Positions 51,814 through 60,866 of a stretch of DNA of 64,000 nucleotides are shown here, piece by piece. Below the pieces are notes generated by a model, which saw only the letters and a list, made by a program, of their open reading frames with translations, made no database searches and had not been told where the DNA came from. This DNA comes from Candidatus Kapaibacterium sp. (GTDB lineage Bacteria > Bacteroidota > Ignavibacteria > Kapaibacteriales > UBA4661): assembly GCA_025455065.1 (NCBI GenBank), contig JALONG010000025.1, positions 1 through 64,000 on the forward strand. Direction: 5' to 3'. The position numbers and the translations under genes are program-made. Within the stretch, counting starts at the first letter, position 1; every line of letters begins with the position of its first letter.

Positions 51814-52362
51814 ATGGATTTAGCCATGCAAATTGAGCATCTTTTTCGGACAGACCGCAAAAAATTTCTGGGTTTTATTCGCCAGCGCGTTCGGTCAGCA
51901 GAAGAAGCAGAGGACATTTTACAGGATGTGTTTGCTAACGTATTGGCAGCTTCGAACAATGTGTCGAAGCCGATTGAAAACATTGCATCGTGGGTATTTA
52001 CGGCTGTGCGCAATCGCATTATAGACTCCTACCGCAAAAAACGTGCGGAGACCTTCAGCGATATGCACCTGCCACAGGTTGAAGAATCATCGAATGAGAA
52101 TTTTGAAGCGCTGCTGAGTGATCTTACTGCCAGCCCTGAAGCAGCACTGATGCGTGAAACAATTTGGGACGCTGTCATGCGTGGATTAGACGAACTCCCC
52201 CCCGAACAACGAGAAGTTTTCGTGAAAAATGAATTTGAAGGTGTATCATTTCGTGAATTAGCCGACGAAACGGGCATCAACATCAATACACTCCTTGCGC
52301 GGAAGCGCTATGCAGTTCTCCATCTTCGTCAGCGTCTCCAAGACCTGTACGATATGGATTAA
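51814..52362 (+). CDS. ECF-type RNA polymerase sigma factor
   Basis: A 182-residue sigma-70 family protein of the extracytoplasmic-function type. Region 2 spans about residues 15-75 (FIRQRVRSAEEAEDILQDVF, then WVFTAVRNRIIDSYRKK). Region 4 spans about 120-175 (LDELPPEQREVFVKNEFEG, FRELADETGININTLLARKR). GGAG lies eight bases before the ATG. The C-terminal ending RLQDLYDMD is short. No anti-sigma factor gene follows; instead comes a terminator and a LytTR response regulator, so control may be transcriptional through P1/P2 or by an anti-sigma encoded elsewhere. Confidence 0.93.
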   Translation: MDLAMQIEHLFRTDRKKFLGFIRQRVRSAEEAEDILQDVFANVLAASNNVSKPIENIASWVFTAVRNRIIDSYRKKRAETFSDMHLPQVEESSNENFEALLSDLTASPEAALMRETIWDAVMRGLDELPPEQREVFVKNEFEGVSFRELADETGININTLLARKRYAVLHLRQRLQDLYDMD

Positions 52363-52474
52363 GTTCACCGCTTATTTAACAAAAGAGAACTGCACCTACT
52401 CACCTTTCAGTATCACCACACCACCACAACGCGAACGTTTATCGCCACAAAGCACATTTCGCTCGAAAACACAT

Positions 52475-52519
52475 CAACGCCGCTTCGGTTTCACCACCTG
52501 AAGCGGCGTTGTGGTTTTT
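52475..52519 (+). terminator. Rho-independent terminator after the sigma gene
   Basis: CAACGCCGCTTC pairs perfectly with GAAGCGGCGTTG around a 13-base loop, followed by TGGTTTTT. Confidence 0.88.
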
Positions 52520-52552
52520 GCAGAAACGCGGAAGAATTGCGTAGAATAATGC

Positions 52553-52583
52553 TTGACGAGTAATTTTTCGTTTTGTATATTTG
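52553..52583 (+). promoter_or_regulatory. Bacteroidota-type promoter of the second LytTR regulator
   Basis: TTG (52553-52555, within TTGACG), 20 bases, TATATTTG (52576-52583). This is an excellent match to the -33/-7 consensus. Transcription would begin near 52590, just before the hexanucleotide tract. Confidence 0.65.
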
Positions 52584-52600
52584 CAGAATTACGTGCAGTG

Positions 52601-52678
52601 TCTCGCTCTCGCTCTCGCTCTCGCTCTCGCTCTCGCTCTCGCTCTCGCTCTCGCTCTCGCTCTCGCTCTCGCTCTCGC
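52601..52678. repeat. Perfect hexanucleotide microsatellite (TCTCGC)13
   Basis: Thirteen uninterrupted copies of TCTCGC lie between the promoter at 52553-52583 and the start of the LytTR regulator. A tract this pure should be prone to slipped-strand changes. It would be transcribed as a C/U/G-only leader. Confidence 0.95.
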
Positions 52679-52747
52679 AGGAGTAAAAACGGCTGAAGTA
52701 GGCACAAAAGCATGACATTCTCCATTTCAACGATATTCAACCAAACT

Positions 52748-53554
52748 ATGCGACTGTTAGTAATTGAAGACGACATTGAGTTTTTCGCGGTGATGCTCCT
52801 CCATATTTCTGCTATGACGGACGATATTTTCGAGACCATTCTTCATGCTTCTACGCTGGGAGAAGCACGGAAGCTGCTACAGACGGAAGAACCGGAGATA
52901 ATTCTTTTTGATGTGCATCTGCCGGACGGCATAGCATTTGTCCATGCGGCGGAGTGGTTATTGGGCGAAGAACGTGTACTGCTGTGCATGACAGGCAAAC
53001 ACGCCGATTACGCTATGTACAGAGCGGCGTTCCAAGTCGGGGCGATAGATTTTCTGCTCAAAGACGAAGATTTTTTATCGAATATGGGCTTTGCACTTCG
53101 GCGGGCTATTGAAAAAGTCGGCAACCAGCTCCAACGAATGTATTTTTATGAAGATTTATGGAACAAATCCGAATACGACGACGGGACTGATACCTTTCCT
53201 GTGTTTTCCTTGAACATTCGTAACAACGGTCGGAACACCACACTGCTGCTCGCTTCAGAAACAATCGTTTCGGTGGAGGCGGCGGAGAAAAAATTGGTGT
53301 TTTCGCTCAAAGACGGTTCGGAACAGGAATCAGGCTCAACGACACTCACAATGCTGGAAGAAGAATTGCCGAAGACATGGTTTGTACGCTGCCATGCCTC
53401 CTTTATCGTCAATATGGCGTGTATTGCCTCGTTCAGTGCAGCAGAAATAGTGCTGACAAACGGAAAACGTGTGCCGATTTCTCGGCGGAACAAAGACGAT
53501 GTACGTGATGCGATTGGTGATTTTCTTCATCGTTCCCGAAAAAAATCCCGATGA
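52748..53554 (+). CDS. Response regulator with receiver and LytTR DNA-binding domains
   Basis: A 268-residue response regulator. The receiver has the acidic pair D8/D9, phospho-acceptor D55 in ILFDVHLPDG, T82 in LCMTGKH and K105 in FLLKDED. A LytTR domain occupies about residues 155-260 (NTTLLLASETIVSVEAAEKK, FVRCHASFIVNMACIASFSA, LTNGKRVPISRRNKDDV). ATG 52748 (MRLLVIEDD) is the natural start; ATG 52712 would add 12 residues. Its long leader contains the (TCTCGC)13 tract, so its expression may vary between cells. The kinase partner is not certain. Confidence 0.93.
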   Translation: MRLLVIEDDIEFFAVMLLHISAMTDDIFETILHASTLGEARKLLQTEEPEIILFDVHLPDGIAFVHAAEWLLGEERVLLCMTGKHADYAMYRAAFQVGAIDFLLKDEDFLSNMGFALRRAIEKVGNQLQRMYFYEDLWNKSEYDDGTDTFPVFSLNIRNNGRNTTLLLASETIVSVEAAEKKLVFSLKDGSEQESGSTTLTMLEEELPKTWFVRCHASFIVNMACIASFSAAEIVLTNGKRVPISRRNKDDVRDAIGDFLHRSRKKSR

Positions 53555-53865
53555 ATGACCACCGAAAAATTCCCCTAAAAACTCTTTTTGAGCAAAAAAA
53601 CGGTTAATTATCGGTTATTTCCTACCACTTATCGGTTTGGGTTGCAATCGTGAAAAAAAGCCAATAGATTTGCGCCTGTAATTCACTCACACAAAAAAAC
53701 GCCCGCTTTTTCGTGCGCCTCGTGAGTTCTGACCTCACAAGTTGCTTCCAAGCGGGCAAGTAGATAGCTTTTGTCAGGCATATCTGCTTGCAATATACGC
53801 AAAAGTGCGCATCCGCACGAAGGGTCTGTGGCGAATTTCTTCACTCCTTTTTTTTGGAGTTTTTT
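53555..53865 (+). promoter_or_regulatory. Promoter and structured leader of the envelope lipoprotein gene
   Basis: TTG (53642-53644), 20 bases, TAGATTTG (53665-53672) forms a promoter. The ~185-base leader holds an outer stem GCCCGCTT/AAGCGGGC (53701-53708, 53750-53757) enclosing GTGAG/CTCAC (53722-53726, 53734-53738). At the 3' end ACTCC (53843-53847) pairs with GGAGT (53856-53860) around eight Ts. GGAG is the ribosome-binding site of the ATG at 53866, so it appears sequestered. Confidence 0.5.
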
Positions 53866-55149
53866 ATGTTTACATTTCGTTTGAAGGCTTTGAAAGCCTT
53901 GGTATTGGCTGGTATTGTCGGTGGTTTGGTGGTAAGTTGTAATGATGTGGCTTCGGTGAAAGCACCGCTTCCTGCGGAAGAGGCTGCACCCGTCGCAGGA
54001 GTACAAAATGCTCGCAACGGCGCAGCAATGCTCACGGCAGACGAGCGCGAAGCAAAAAAACGTGAATTTTTTGCCAAAGCGGAAGTAAAAGAAATGTCCG
54101 CAGGCTTGGAAGAAATCGCCCAAGCAGTAGCGATTGCTGTTGAAGACAAAGACCTCCGTGACCGCATTTATGCGAAGTGTATGGAAAAATTCGATGGTGA
54201 AACAAATGTGCTTTGGCAGCAATTGGACGCAGATGCGAATTTGCGCAGCAAAGGCGGCTGGAGCAGCAAAGTGGATGATTTGGTTGGTAAAGGTCGCAAA
54301 AACACGACGATTAAAGGCATTGGCAATGTGGATGCAGCTATCAAGAAGTTTGAGAAAGTGATGAACGCGCCGTTGCACATTTTCTGGGCATTTCCGGAGA
54401 ATTGGGATAGAAATACTGCGCCATTGGTAGCTTTTGTGCCGATGGATATGGATCCTGATAATAGAGAATCTCTACCGAGTTTTGATGCTAAAGGTAATCG
54501 TATTGAACTTGACAAAAAGGGAACACTCGCTAAAAAACGGGCGGTCATTGTTATTTCCTTTAACGAGCGCACAAGTAGCGACGGGCGAGTCAAAAATAAT
54601 GGTAGTTTTGCAGCGAGGTCGCTAGTACAACGGAAAGAATGGGAGCATAGCCTCCAAAGCGGCGGCATTTCCGGCGCTTCACGAAACATAAGACTGAACT
54701 CAGTTACATTCCCCAATGGCATTCAAACGGGATTTGAAAATTGGTGGGAGGGTACACCAGAATGCATATATACGGTTCAACTAGGTGGCTCTCGTGATGC
54801 TAATAATTCGTTCTGGTGGCCATGGACTAATCATACCTTAGGTGTGGGTAGTTATACTACCAGCACTGCTTTCACCCCCAGTCGTACACATAGTTTAATT
54901 CCTTCGGGTGATTTTGGAGTAGGACATGAGGATTTCATGTACCAAGTAGAATTTAAATTTTATGAAGATGATAATATTGTTGGGGAATATGATTTTTTTG
55001 ATGATTGGATAGGTTACAATCATTGGACTGCTACGTCATCAAATGGTCCCGGTTCGCCGATTATTACGTTACCTGCACCCGGCACGACTCATACTGTACC
55101 TGACCGAATTCTTTTTGGGACTATGCAGGCCAACTACACATGGCAATAA
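53866..55149 (+). CDS. Uncharacterised lipoprotein
   Basis: A 427-residue lipoprotein of no recognised family. The signal sequence ends in VVSC, with the lipidated cysteine at residue 25. Residues 60-95 are charged and helical (DEREAKKREFFAKAEVKEM). A central part contains HIFWAFPENWDRNTAPLVAF and AVIVISFNERTS. The C-terminal ~130 residues are Trp/Gly-rich (WWEGTPECIYTVQLGG, NSFWWPWTNHTLG) and look like an extracellular beta-rich region. That end of the gene is more AT-rich than its neighbours. A strong GGAG ribosome-binding site lies inside a hairpin. It opens a run of envelope genes on the same strand. Confidence 0.75.
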   Translation: MFTFRLKALKALVLAGIVGGLVVSCNDVASVKAPLPAEEAAPVAGVQNARNGAAMLTADEREAKKREFFAKAEVKEMSAGLEEIAQAVAIAVEDKDLRDRIYAKCMEKFDGETNVLWQQLDADANLRSKGGWSSKVDDLVGKGRKNTTIKGIGNVDAAIKKFEKVMNAPLHIFWAFPENWDRNTAPLVAFVPMDMDPDNRESLPSFDAKGNRIELDKKGTLAKKRAVIVISFNERTSSDGRVKNNGSFAARSLVQRKEWEHSLQSGGISGASRNIRLNSVTFPNGIQTGFENWWEGTPECIYTVQLGGSRDANNSFWWPWTNHTLGVGSYTTSTAFTPSRTHSLIPSGDFGVGHEDFMYQVEFKFYEDDNIVGEYDFFDDWIGYNHWTATSSNGPGSPIITLPAPGTTHTVPDRILFGTMQANYTWQ

Positions 55150-55261
55150 ATTTTCGCATAGAGAACTATGGGCGAAAGTTATACGAATAAAATTTCATTA
55201 CAAATATCGGAATATCAACAACTTGCAAAGATTTTTATTCTGATTTTTTCCTTCAAAATTC

Positions 55262-55953
55262 TATGCTTCAACAAATTTTGCGAGTAGGCTGCGTCTTGGC
55301 ATTCTGCATTGTAGGCAGTAATGGAACAGCCGCCGCAAATTCCTCCAGCAAACTTCCTGATTCGCCTGTGGTAATACCCTTCACGCACTGACAAAGCCAA
55401 CAGCCGTTTCGGATTCGGTTTTGGGGCTATTGAAGGGGACGCATCGGGGGGAAGGACTGCCTTCATCCTTTCTACCATGTTCGCCCAGCCTTTATCGCGG
55501 CACACAGGATTGGAGTTTTCGCTTCATCATCAATCAACAATGCTATCCATGACAGGGCAGGCTGCGCTCAGAGGCTTTAGCTTCATTGCAACCACATGGA
55601 GTGGTGATTTTTGTGCTTACACTTCTCCTCTTCCCGGGTGGCGACAGCTCCGTATTGTAGGCGGTCTCTCGTTGCGTAATCAAATTTCCGCGAATACTTA
55701 CATCCTCTCCTACCCAAATCCGGCTACAGGTCAGATTGAGAATGATAGAGCGTATAGCCACCAACAAGCACTGTCAATAGGAGCAACGCTCAAAGCAGAT
55801 CTGGCTCTGTGGACTTTCGCACGCTCCGAAATAACATTGCGTGGGCAAGCATACATCTATGGCGCTCCATTTGTTGGTGATAATCCTGCTACGCCGAGAG
55901 GTGCAGCAGGTGGAGGAGCAAGTATCCAAATTTTGATTCAAGCGTATTTTTAA
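55262..55953 (+). pseudogene. Frameshifted small outer-membrane protein gene
   Basis: Two reading frames together make one plausible exported barrel protein. The first, from ATG 55262, codes a signal peptide (LRVGCVLAFCIVGSNGTAAA) and stops at TGA 55388-55390. The second is open from 55375 and continues as RFGFGFGAIEGDASGGRTAF to a natural stop at 55951-55953, ending in SIQILIQAYF. The frames overlap only at 55375-55387, so one lost base (or two gained) within or near that stretch would explain the break. The continuing part resembles the next gene (FILSTMFAQPLSRHTGLEFS against LLYSMMYGLHLAPQSDIELS). A shorter intact product from ATG 55477 would lack a signal peptide. Sequencing error is an alternative. 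Confidence 0.65.
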
Positions 55954-56028
55954 GTCCATGATTTCCCCAGCAATCTTACATTCTCGTAGGCTTAACCTTT
56001 TTTCTTTGTCATTATGGTTCAATATTTT

Positions 56029-56733
56029 ATGAACAAACGCCGTGCTGTATCGTCTCGCCTCGTTCAGTTGCTTTTTACACTTGTGCTATGCTGCTCGTTT
56101 TTGTCTTGTGTCTCTGCTATTGCTTATCCGCAGTATGAACGCCATGATTCAGTGAAGGCTGATACTATGCCGTCTGCACCGCTTGAATATCGGCAATACT
56201 TCGCCGTTGGTGGTGGTACTGCACTCAGTGATGCGACGTTCGATAGGCTCGGATTACTGTATTCAATGATGTATGGATTGCATCTGGCACCTCAAAGCGA
56301 TATAGAACTATCCCTGAATTATACAGGAACAGACGGCGAGGGTTCACTATTTCTGCGACTTCTCACTGTAACAAATTTGGACATTTCCTATCTTTTTCAG
56401 CCTTTTCCGTCTTCCGGTTTACGGATTGGAGCAGGGGTTTCGGGTAGGTTTCGGCAGTTTTATTGGACTAGTGTGTCACCCCCCAATTTTAACACTCTTG
56501 AAGACCGCTCTGCCAGAGACCTAAGCATAGGCGCACACGTAAAGATTGATTATGTTGTCTATCAAACAGCAAGCATTGATTTTGGTTTGCAAGTTATGGG
56601 GCAGTATTTCTTTGCGCCGATAAGTGGAGAGTATTCGCGCTTGGGTCAAGCTGTTACTATTCAGGACGTAAGACTACACAATTCGCGGCAAGGATTGGTA
56701 GGCGGCGGCTTCTTTTTTCGAGTGCAGTTTTGA
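56029..56733 (+). CDS. Small outer-membrane beta-barrel protein
   Basis: A 234-residue exported protein, not assigned to a family. The N-terminus (MNKRRAVSSRLVQLLFTLVL) runs into CCSFLSCVSAIA, a signal peptide that could also be read as a lipobox (FLSC). Alternating strands such as DIELSLNYTGTDGEGSLF and LRIGAGVSGRFRQFYW lead to a C-terminal GGGFFFRVQF, a typical barrel end. It resembles the frameshifted gene upstream in layout and in short segments, suggesting tandem duplication. ATG 56029 was preferred to ATG 56014 because it directly starts the basic n-region. Confidence 0.68.
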   Translation: MNKRRAVSSRLVQLLFTLVLCCSFLSCVSAIAYPQYERHDSVKADTMPSAPLEYRQYFAVGGGTALSDATFDRLGLLYSMMYGLHLAPQSDIELSLNYTGTDGEGSLFLRLLTVTNLDISYLFQPFPSSGLRIGAGVSGRFRQFYWTSVSPPNFNTLEDRSARDLSIGAHVKIDYVVYQTASIDFGLQVMGQYFFAPISGEYSRLGQAVTIQDVRLHNSRQGLVGGGFFFRVQF

Positions 56734-56846
56734 TGTTGGGTGCCGGGTACGCACGGCGTATGTTGGCGGATGATTCTTCGGTATGACAAACGGTGTATCA
56801 CCCCTCTAACATCGAATTGTAAATTTTATTTCAAACTTCAACAACC

Positions 56847-57491
56847 ATGAAAAAACACCCATTCCTCGCGTCCTGCCTCATTGCGATTATCGCTATAAGC
56901 GCCGCTACGATGTATGCCCAAGAACTCCGCACCAGCATTACCCTTGAAAGTGGTGCAGTGGTCAAACCTTATACTCAAGAATCCTCGCGCGGACTTGATG
57001 GTACGGCAGGTATTTCTGTAGGATTGCACTGGCAAAAATTCACGCTGCTTGCCAGCTATCATCGCTGGTTTCAACGCAGTGAAGGGTTACAAATACTAGA
57101 TGAGGTTCTAGCAACCGAAAACCGAAATTTAACACCGAGAATGGATTGGCGCAATAACCTTCGTATGCCCAACAGCATCAATTTTTTGGGCAATCAAAGC
57201 ATGAGCGCATCCTTACTCTACGATGTGTTGAAGCCGGAAAATACTCCTTGGACAGTAAGCCTCGGCATTGGCGTTTGTGTTTTGGAGCGAATTGATGTGG
57301 GTATCCTCATAGACCCTAACGAAAATCGGATTTCTTTCCCCCATATCTCGCGTCCCTTTGCAGAAATAGCCCCTACGGGACTTGGTATTGTCGGGTACAA
57401 TCTTACGGATAAACTCAGAGTGCAAGGACGTTTTCAAGCGCATGGTTTCCAACACTATACCTCGACGCTTGGTCTTCAGTTTACACTGTAA
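56847..57491 (+). CDS. Small outer-membrane beta-barrel protein
   Basis: A 214-residue exported protein of unknown function. A signal peptide ends in ATMYAQ. The mature part shows amphipathic strands (LRTSITLESGAVVKP, GTAGISVGLHWQKFTLLAS, YTSTLGLQFTL) and a final aromatic residue near the C-terminus, as in outer-membrane barrels. It lies 114 bases after the preceding barrel gene and 34 bases before the DUF4249 lipoprotein gene, so it may be co-transcribed with the latter. It may share ancestry with its neighbours, but similarity is weak. Confidence 0.66.
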   Translation: MKKHPFLASCLIAIIAISAATMYAQELRTSITLESGAVVKPYTQESSRGLDGTAGISVGLHWQKFTLLASYHRWFQRSEGLQILDEVLATENRNLTPRMDWRNNLRMPNSINFLGNQSMSASLLYDVLKPENTPWTVSLGIGVCVLERIDVGILIDPNENRISFPHISRPFAEIAPTGLGIVGYNLTDKLRVQGRFQAHGFQHYTSTLGLQFTL

Positions 57492-57524
57492 CGGGTTTGC
57501 TCTCACGTTCCTTTCACAATCTCT

Positions 57525-58397
57525 ATGCAAATTTTTCAGTATCATCTTGCGCAAGCCAAGGTTCTTCGGTGTTTGCATCCTTTTTTTGCCGCGATATGTA
57601 TCGTTCTGACTTCCTGCACAAGCGCTCCGCAAGTGGTGGAACTGCCCTACGTGGAGCAGCTTGTTGTGAGCGCCATTTTAACGGCAGGCGATACCGTACG
57701 GAATATCCACGTCATGCGCTCTGCACCTGCATCGGGGAAAATAGAGTATGCCGCTCAGGGTTTACCGGACGCAAGGGTAACACTGTTGCTGAACGGCAGC
57801 CCCGTTGTGGTGCGCCGTCAGCGTACATTGCCGCAAGTGAACACGCAAGGATTAAGTCCCGAACAGCGAACATTTTTTGAAGCGCCCGGCGTGGTGATTC
57901 AATCAGGTCAGCGTTATTCCATCACTGTCGAGTGGTCGGGCAAGCGCATTAGCGCTAGCACGGTGATTCCAAGCGCTCCCGATGTTGTTTCCTACCGCAT
58001 CCTTGATGATTTGTCGTTTGTTCCACCAAGACGAACACTGCAAGCCGTCGTGCGCCCTGCAAGCAATACGGCGTACAGCATTATCGGCGAAACTATCATC
58101 ACAAGCAATCGCCCAAATTCGTCCTTGAGCAATTCCCTTACGGAAAGTTTGCCCGTTGTGCGCAATCAAGTTACCAATTCCGATACATTGCAGATACGAA
58201 CAAATCTCAATTTCGGCTTTCAGCAAGATACCGTGCGCTATTTCGGCAGAGTTGTTAGCTACGACCCCGCGTATTCGCTATACCTGCAAAGCATACAAGG
58301 CGTGAACCCTTTTGCACGCTGGAATGTGCAAGGCGACGGCGTGGGTATTTTTGTCGGCGCAGCCCTCAGTGAGCGCCGTGCGGTTGCTTTTCCTTAA
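57525..58397 (+). CDS. DUF4249-like lipoprotein
   Basis: A 290-residue outer-membrane lipoprotein. The lipobox is LTSC (cysteine near residue 31). The body fits the DUF4249 family found beside TonB-dependent receptors in Bacteroidota: VEQLVVSAILTAGDTVRNIH, then LPDARVTLLLNGSPVV, then VVIQSGQRYSITVEWSGKRI. It is followed after 21 bases by the TonB receptor gene, and the pair probably acts like a lipoprotein lid and channel. Its substrate is unknown. The family assignment rests on these motifs and position. Confidence 0.78.
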   Translation: MQIFQYHLAQAKVLRCLHPFFAAICIVLTSCTSAPQVVELPYVEQLVVSAILTAGDTVRNIHVMRSAPASGKIEYAAQGLPDARVTLLLNGSPVVVRRQRTLPQVNTQGLSPEQRTFFEAPGVVIQSGQRYSITVEWSGKRISASTVIPSAPDVVSYRILDDLSFVPPRRTLQAVVRPASNTAYSIIGETIITSNRPNSSLSNSLTESLPVVRNQVTNSDTLQIRTNLNFGFQQDTVRYFGRVVSYDPAYSLYLQSIQGVNPFARWNVQGDGVGIFVGAALSERRAVAFP

Positions 58398-58418
58398 TCT
58401 TGACTTTGCCTTGAATCT

Positions 58419-60776
58419 ATGAACCTCCACCAATATTTCACTCTCAGCATTTTTCTTCTGGCGTTCTTCAATGCTTGTGTTTCTAGCATTGCACAAACCC
58501 GCGCCTGCTCCGGTACTGTCACGGAATCCCAATCCGGCGAAGCAATTATCGGCGCAAATGTGCTGGTATTCCGCGATAGTAGCGGCGTTGCTGCGGGGAG
58601 CATCATCGCAGGCGCACGGACAAACACATTCGGTTTTTTCTCGCTACCGCAACTTCCTTACGGCTCATACATCGTACTGGTGAGGGCTGTAGGCTACACT
58701 GTTGCACCGAAAGCGCTCACTGTTTCGGAAGAAATAACGCCGAGCGGCATTCGGTTGAAAGCTGAACGAAAAAATGTGCACCTGGACAGCGTTACTGTGA
58801 GTGGTAAACGCTCCGGTCAATCCTTTGCGCCGAGTATCAGCATTGTGGATATTTCGATGGAAACCGTCAAAACAATGCCTGCTTTGGGTGGCGAACCGGA
58901 TGTTTATCGCACTATTCAACTCATGCCCGGTGTAAAGGTAGCGAACGAGGTTTCAGGCGGCTTGTATATTCGCGGCGGTTCTCCCGACCAGAATTTAACG
59001 ATGTTGGACGGTATTCCCGTCTATAATCCCCTGCATTTGGGCGGCTTTCTCAGCACGTTCAATAGTGATGCCATTAGCAATACACGGCTCATCAAGGGTG
59101 CTTTCCCTGCGGAGTATGGCGGGCGTTTGTCCAGCGTAATTGATATTACGATGAAAGAAGGCACAAAAGAGAAATTCTCCGGCTCGGGCGGCGTGTCGCT
59201 TTTGGCTTCACGCCTGCTCTTGGAAGGACCAATCGGCGACAAAGCAACGTTTATGATTTCGGGGCGGCGCACCTACTTGGATTTGCTGGCAGGCTTGATT
59301 TCAGGAGGTCAGTCGCCGGATTACAATTTCCACGATGTAAACGCGAAATTTAACTGGACACTTTCCGACAACGACCGCATTTTTGTCAGTGGATATTTGG
59401 GACAGGATTTTTTAGCGCCGCCGCGTAATCCGGGCAACGAAGACGGATTGTTCTTTTCGCAATGGGGCAATTACACAGGACAGTTGCGCTGGACGCACAT
59501 TTTTTCGCCGACGCTTTTTACGAAATTTACCGCCTTTACTACGTCGCACAATTTTGGTTTGGACACGTACAGGCGCAATATCCGCACGGAAGAGCGCAGT
59601 TTCCGGTTTGGCATCAATTCTCGCTTGCAGGATTTTGGTTTTCGTGCGGAGGCGGAAACATTTTTTGCCGGAGGTCATGCGCTCAAAATGGGCGTGGACG
59701 GGGTGTTGCATAATTTCACCACGATTGCACGGGATTCGCTGCCGCGCCCCGATTTTCTGCGGAACTTGAACCAAAATCTATCGTCGTGGGAAACGTCGGC
59801 TTTTATCCAAGACGAATGGTCGCCCTCGCCGATGCTGAGTACGAATTTCGGTGTGCGTGTGTCGCATTTTCAGTCAGGCAATCACTTTTTTGTTGAGCCG
59901 CGAGCGTCCGTTGTTTTCAACCTTTCGGAACATTTTTCGCTCAACGCGGCATTTGCAGGCTCATCGCAATTCCTCCATTTGCTTGCCCAGCCCGCGCCCA
60001 ATATCCTTGTTCCCACCGATGCGTGGTTTCCTTCCAACGAGCGTATTCGCCCTTCCTACTCCACGCAATACGTCTTGGGTGCGAAGTATTCCGATACAGA
60101 AGAACGCTTGGAAATCGCGGCGGAGGTCTATTACAAATTCCTCCAAAACATTTACGATTACAAAGACAGTTTGCTGTTTTCCAATTTCGTCATTCCCGTC
60201 GAATCCGCTATAACGCTAGGTAACGGCGAGGCGTACGGATTGGAGATTTTTATCCAAAAAACGCTGGGCAGCATTACCGGATGGCTTGGATACACGCTTT
60301 CATGGACAACGCGCACGTTTCCCGACATAAACCAAGGCAGACCCTTTTTCCCGCGTTATGACAGAAGGCACGACATCTCGGCAATGGTTATGTTTCCTTT
60401 GGGTGAGCAGTGGGATTTTTCCGCAACGTGGGTTTTCGGCACGGGGCAAGCATTTACGATGCCTTCCAGCACGGTTGAACTGCCGATTTTGTTACCTGTG
60501 CAACAAGACCCGCGAACACAAGTAACGACGCTACGCAATATCGTCACAGAGCGCAACAGCTTTCGTTTGCCGCCTTTTCATAAACTTGATGTGAACTTCA
60601 TCTATAAATTTCAGTGGTTTTCATTGCCTTTTCACCTTTCCCTCAGCGTGTACAATGTTTACAGCCGCCAAAACCCTGATTTTGCGCGGTTGGGCTACAC
60701 CTCGAATGGCAATGTGCTGTTTATTGATTCGATTTTTCCGATTATTCCGACAGTCGGGCTGCGGTTTTCGTGGTAG
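58419..60776 (+). CDS. TonB-dependent receptor paired with DUF4249
   Basis: A 785-residue outer-membrane receptor. A signal peptide ends in SSIAQ. A carboxypeptidase-regulatory-like domain covers about 28-110 (CSGTVTESQSGEAIIGANVL). The plug has VKTMPALGGEPDVYRTIQLM, GGLYIRGGSPDQNLTMLDGI and IKGAFPAEYGGRLSSVIDIT. The barrel ends with PTVGLRFSW. MPALGGEPD-type plugs are typical of receptors encoded next to DUF4249 lipoproteins. It follows that gene by 21 bases. Ligand unknown. Confidence 0.92.
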   Translation: MNLHQYFTLSIFLLAFFNACVSSIAQTRACSGTVTESQSGEAIIGANVLVFRDSSGVAAGSIIAGARTNTFGFFSLPQLPYGSYIVLVRAVGYTVAPKALTVSEEITPSGIRLKAERKNVHLDSVTVSGKRSGQSFAPSISIVDISMETVKTMPALGGEPDVYRTIQLMPGVKVANEVSGGLYIRGGSPDQNLTMLDGIPVYNPLHLGGFLSTFNSDAISNTRLIKGAFPAEYGGRLSSVIDITMKEGTKEKFSGSGGVSLLASRLLLEGPIGDKATFMISGRRTYLDLLAGLISGGQSPDYNFHDVNAKFNWTLSDNDRIFVSGYLGQDFLAPPRNPGNEDGLFFSQWGNYTGQLRWTHIFSPTLFTKFTAFTTSHNFGLDTYRRNIRTEERSFRFGINSRLQDFGFRAEAETFFAGGHALKMGVDGVLHNFTTIARDSLPRPDFLRNLNQNLSSWETSAFIQDEWSPSPMLSTNFGVRVSHFQSGNHFFVEPRASVVFNLSEHFSLNAAFAGSSQFLHLLAQPAPNILVPTDAWFPSNERIRPSYSTQYVLGAKYSDTEERLEIAAEVYYKFLQNIYDYKDSLLFSNFVIPVESAITLGNGEAYGLEIFIQKTLGSITGWLGYTLSWTTRTFPDINQGRPFFPRYDRRHDISAMVMFPLGEQWDFSATWVFGTGQAFTMPSSTVELPILLPVQQDPRTQVTTLRNIVTERNSFRLPPFHKLDVNFIYKFQWFSLPFHLSLSVYNVYSRQNPDFARLGYTSNGNVLFIDSIFPIIPTVGLRFSW

Positions 60777-60866
60777 ATTATCCAAGCGATTTTTCTTGCA
60801 AAGCCCCGTTTTTTTCCTGAAATTAGAAGCGATGCAGATTCCTCCCCACAACCTATCGGAAATAGT

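Noticed and set aside
52474-52839. Minus-strand frame encoding an Arg-Glu alternating protein
   Set aside because: It is simply the translation of the TCTCGC microsatellite; it overlaps a terminator and the start of the LytTR gene.
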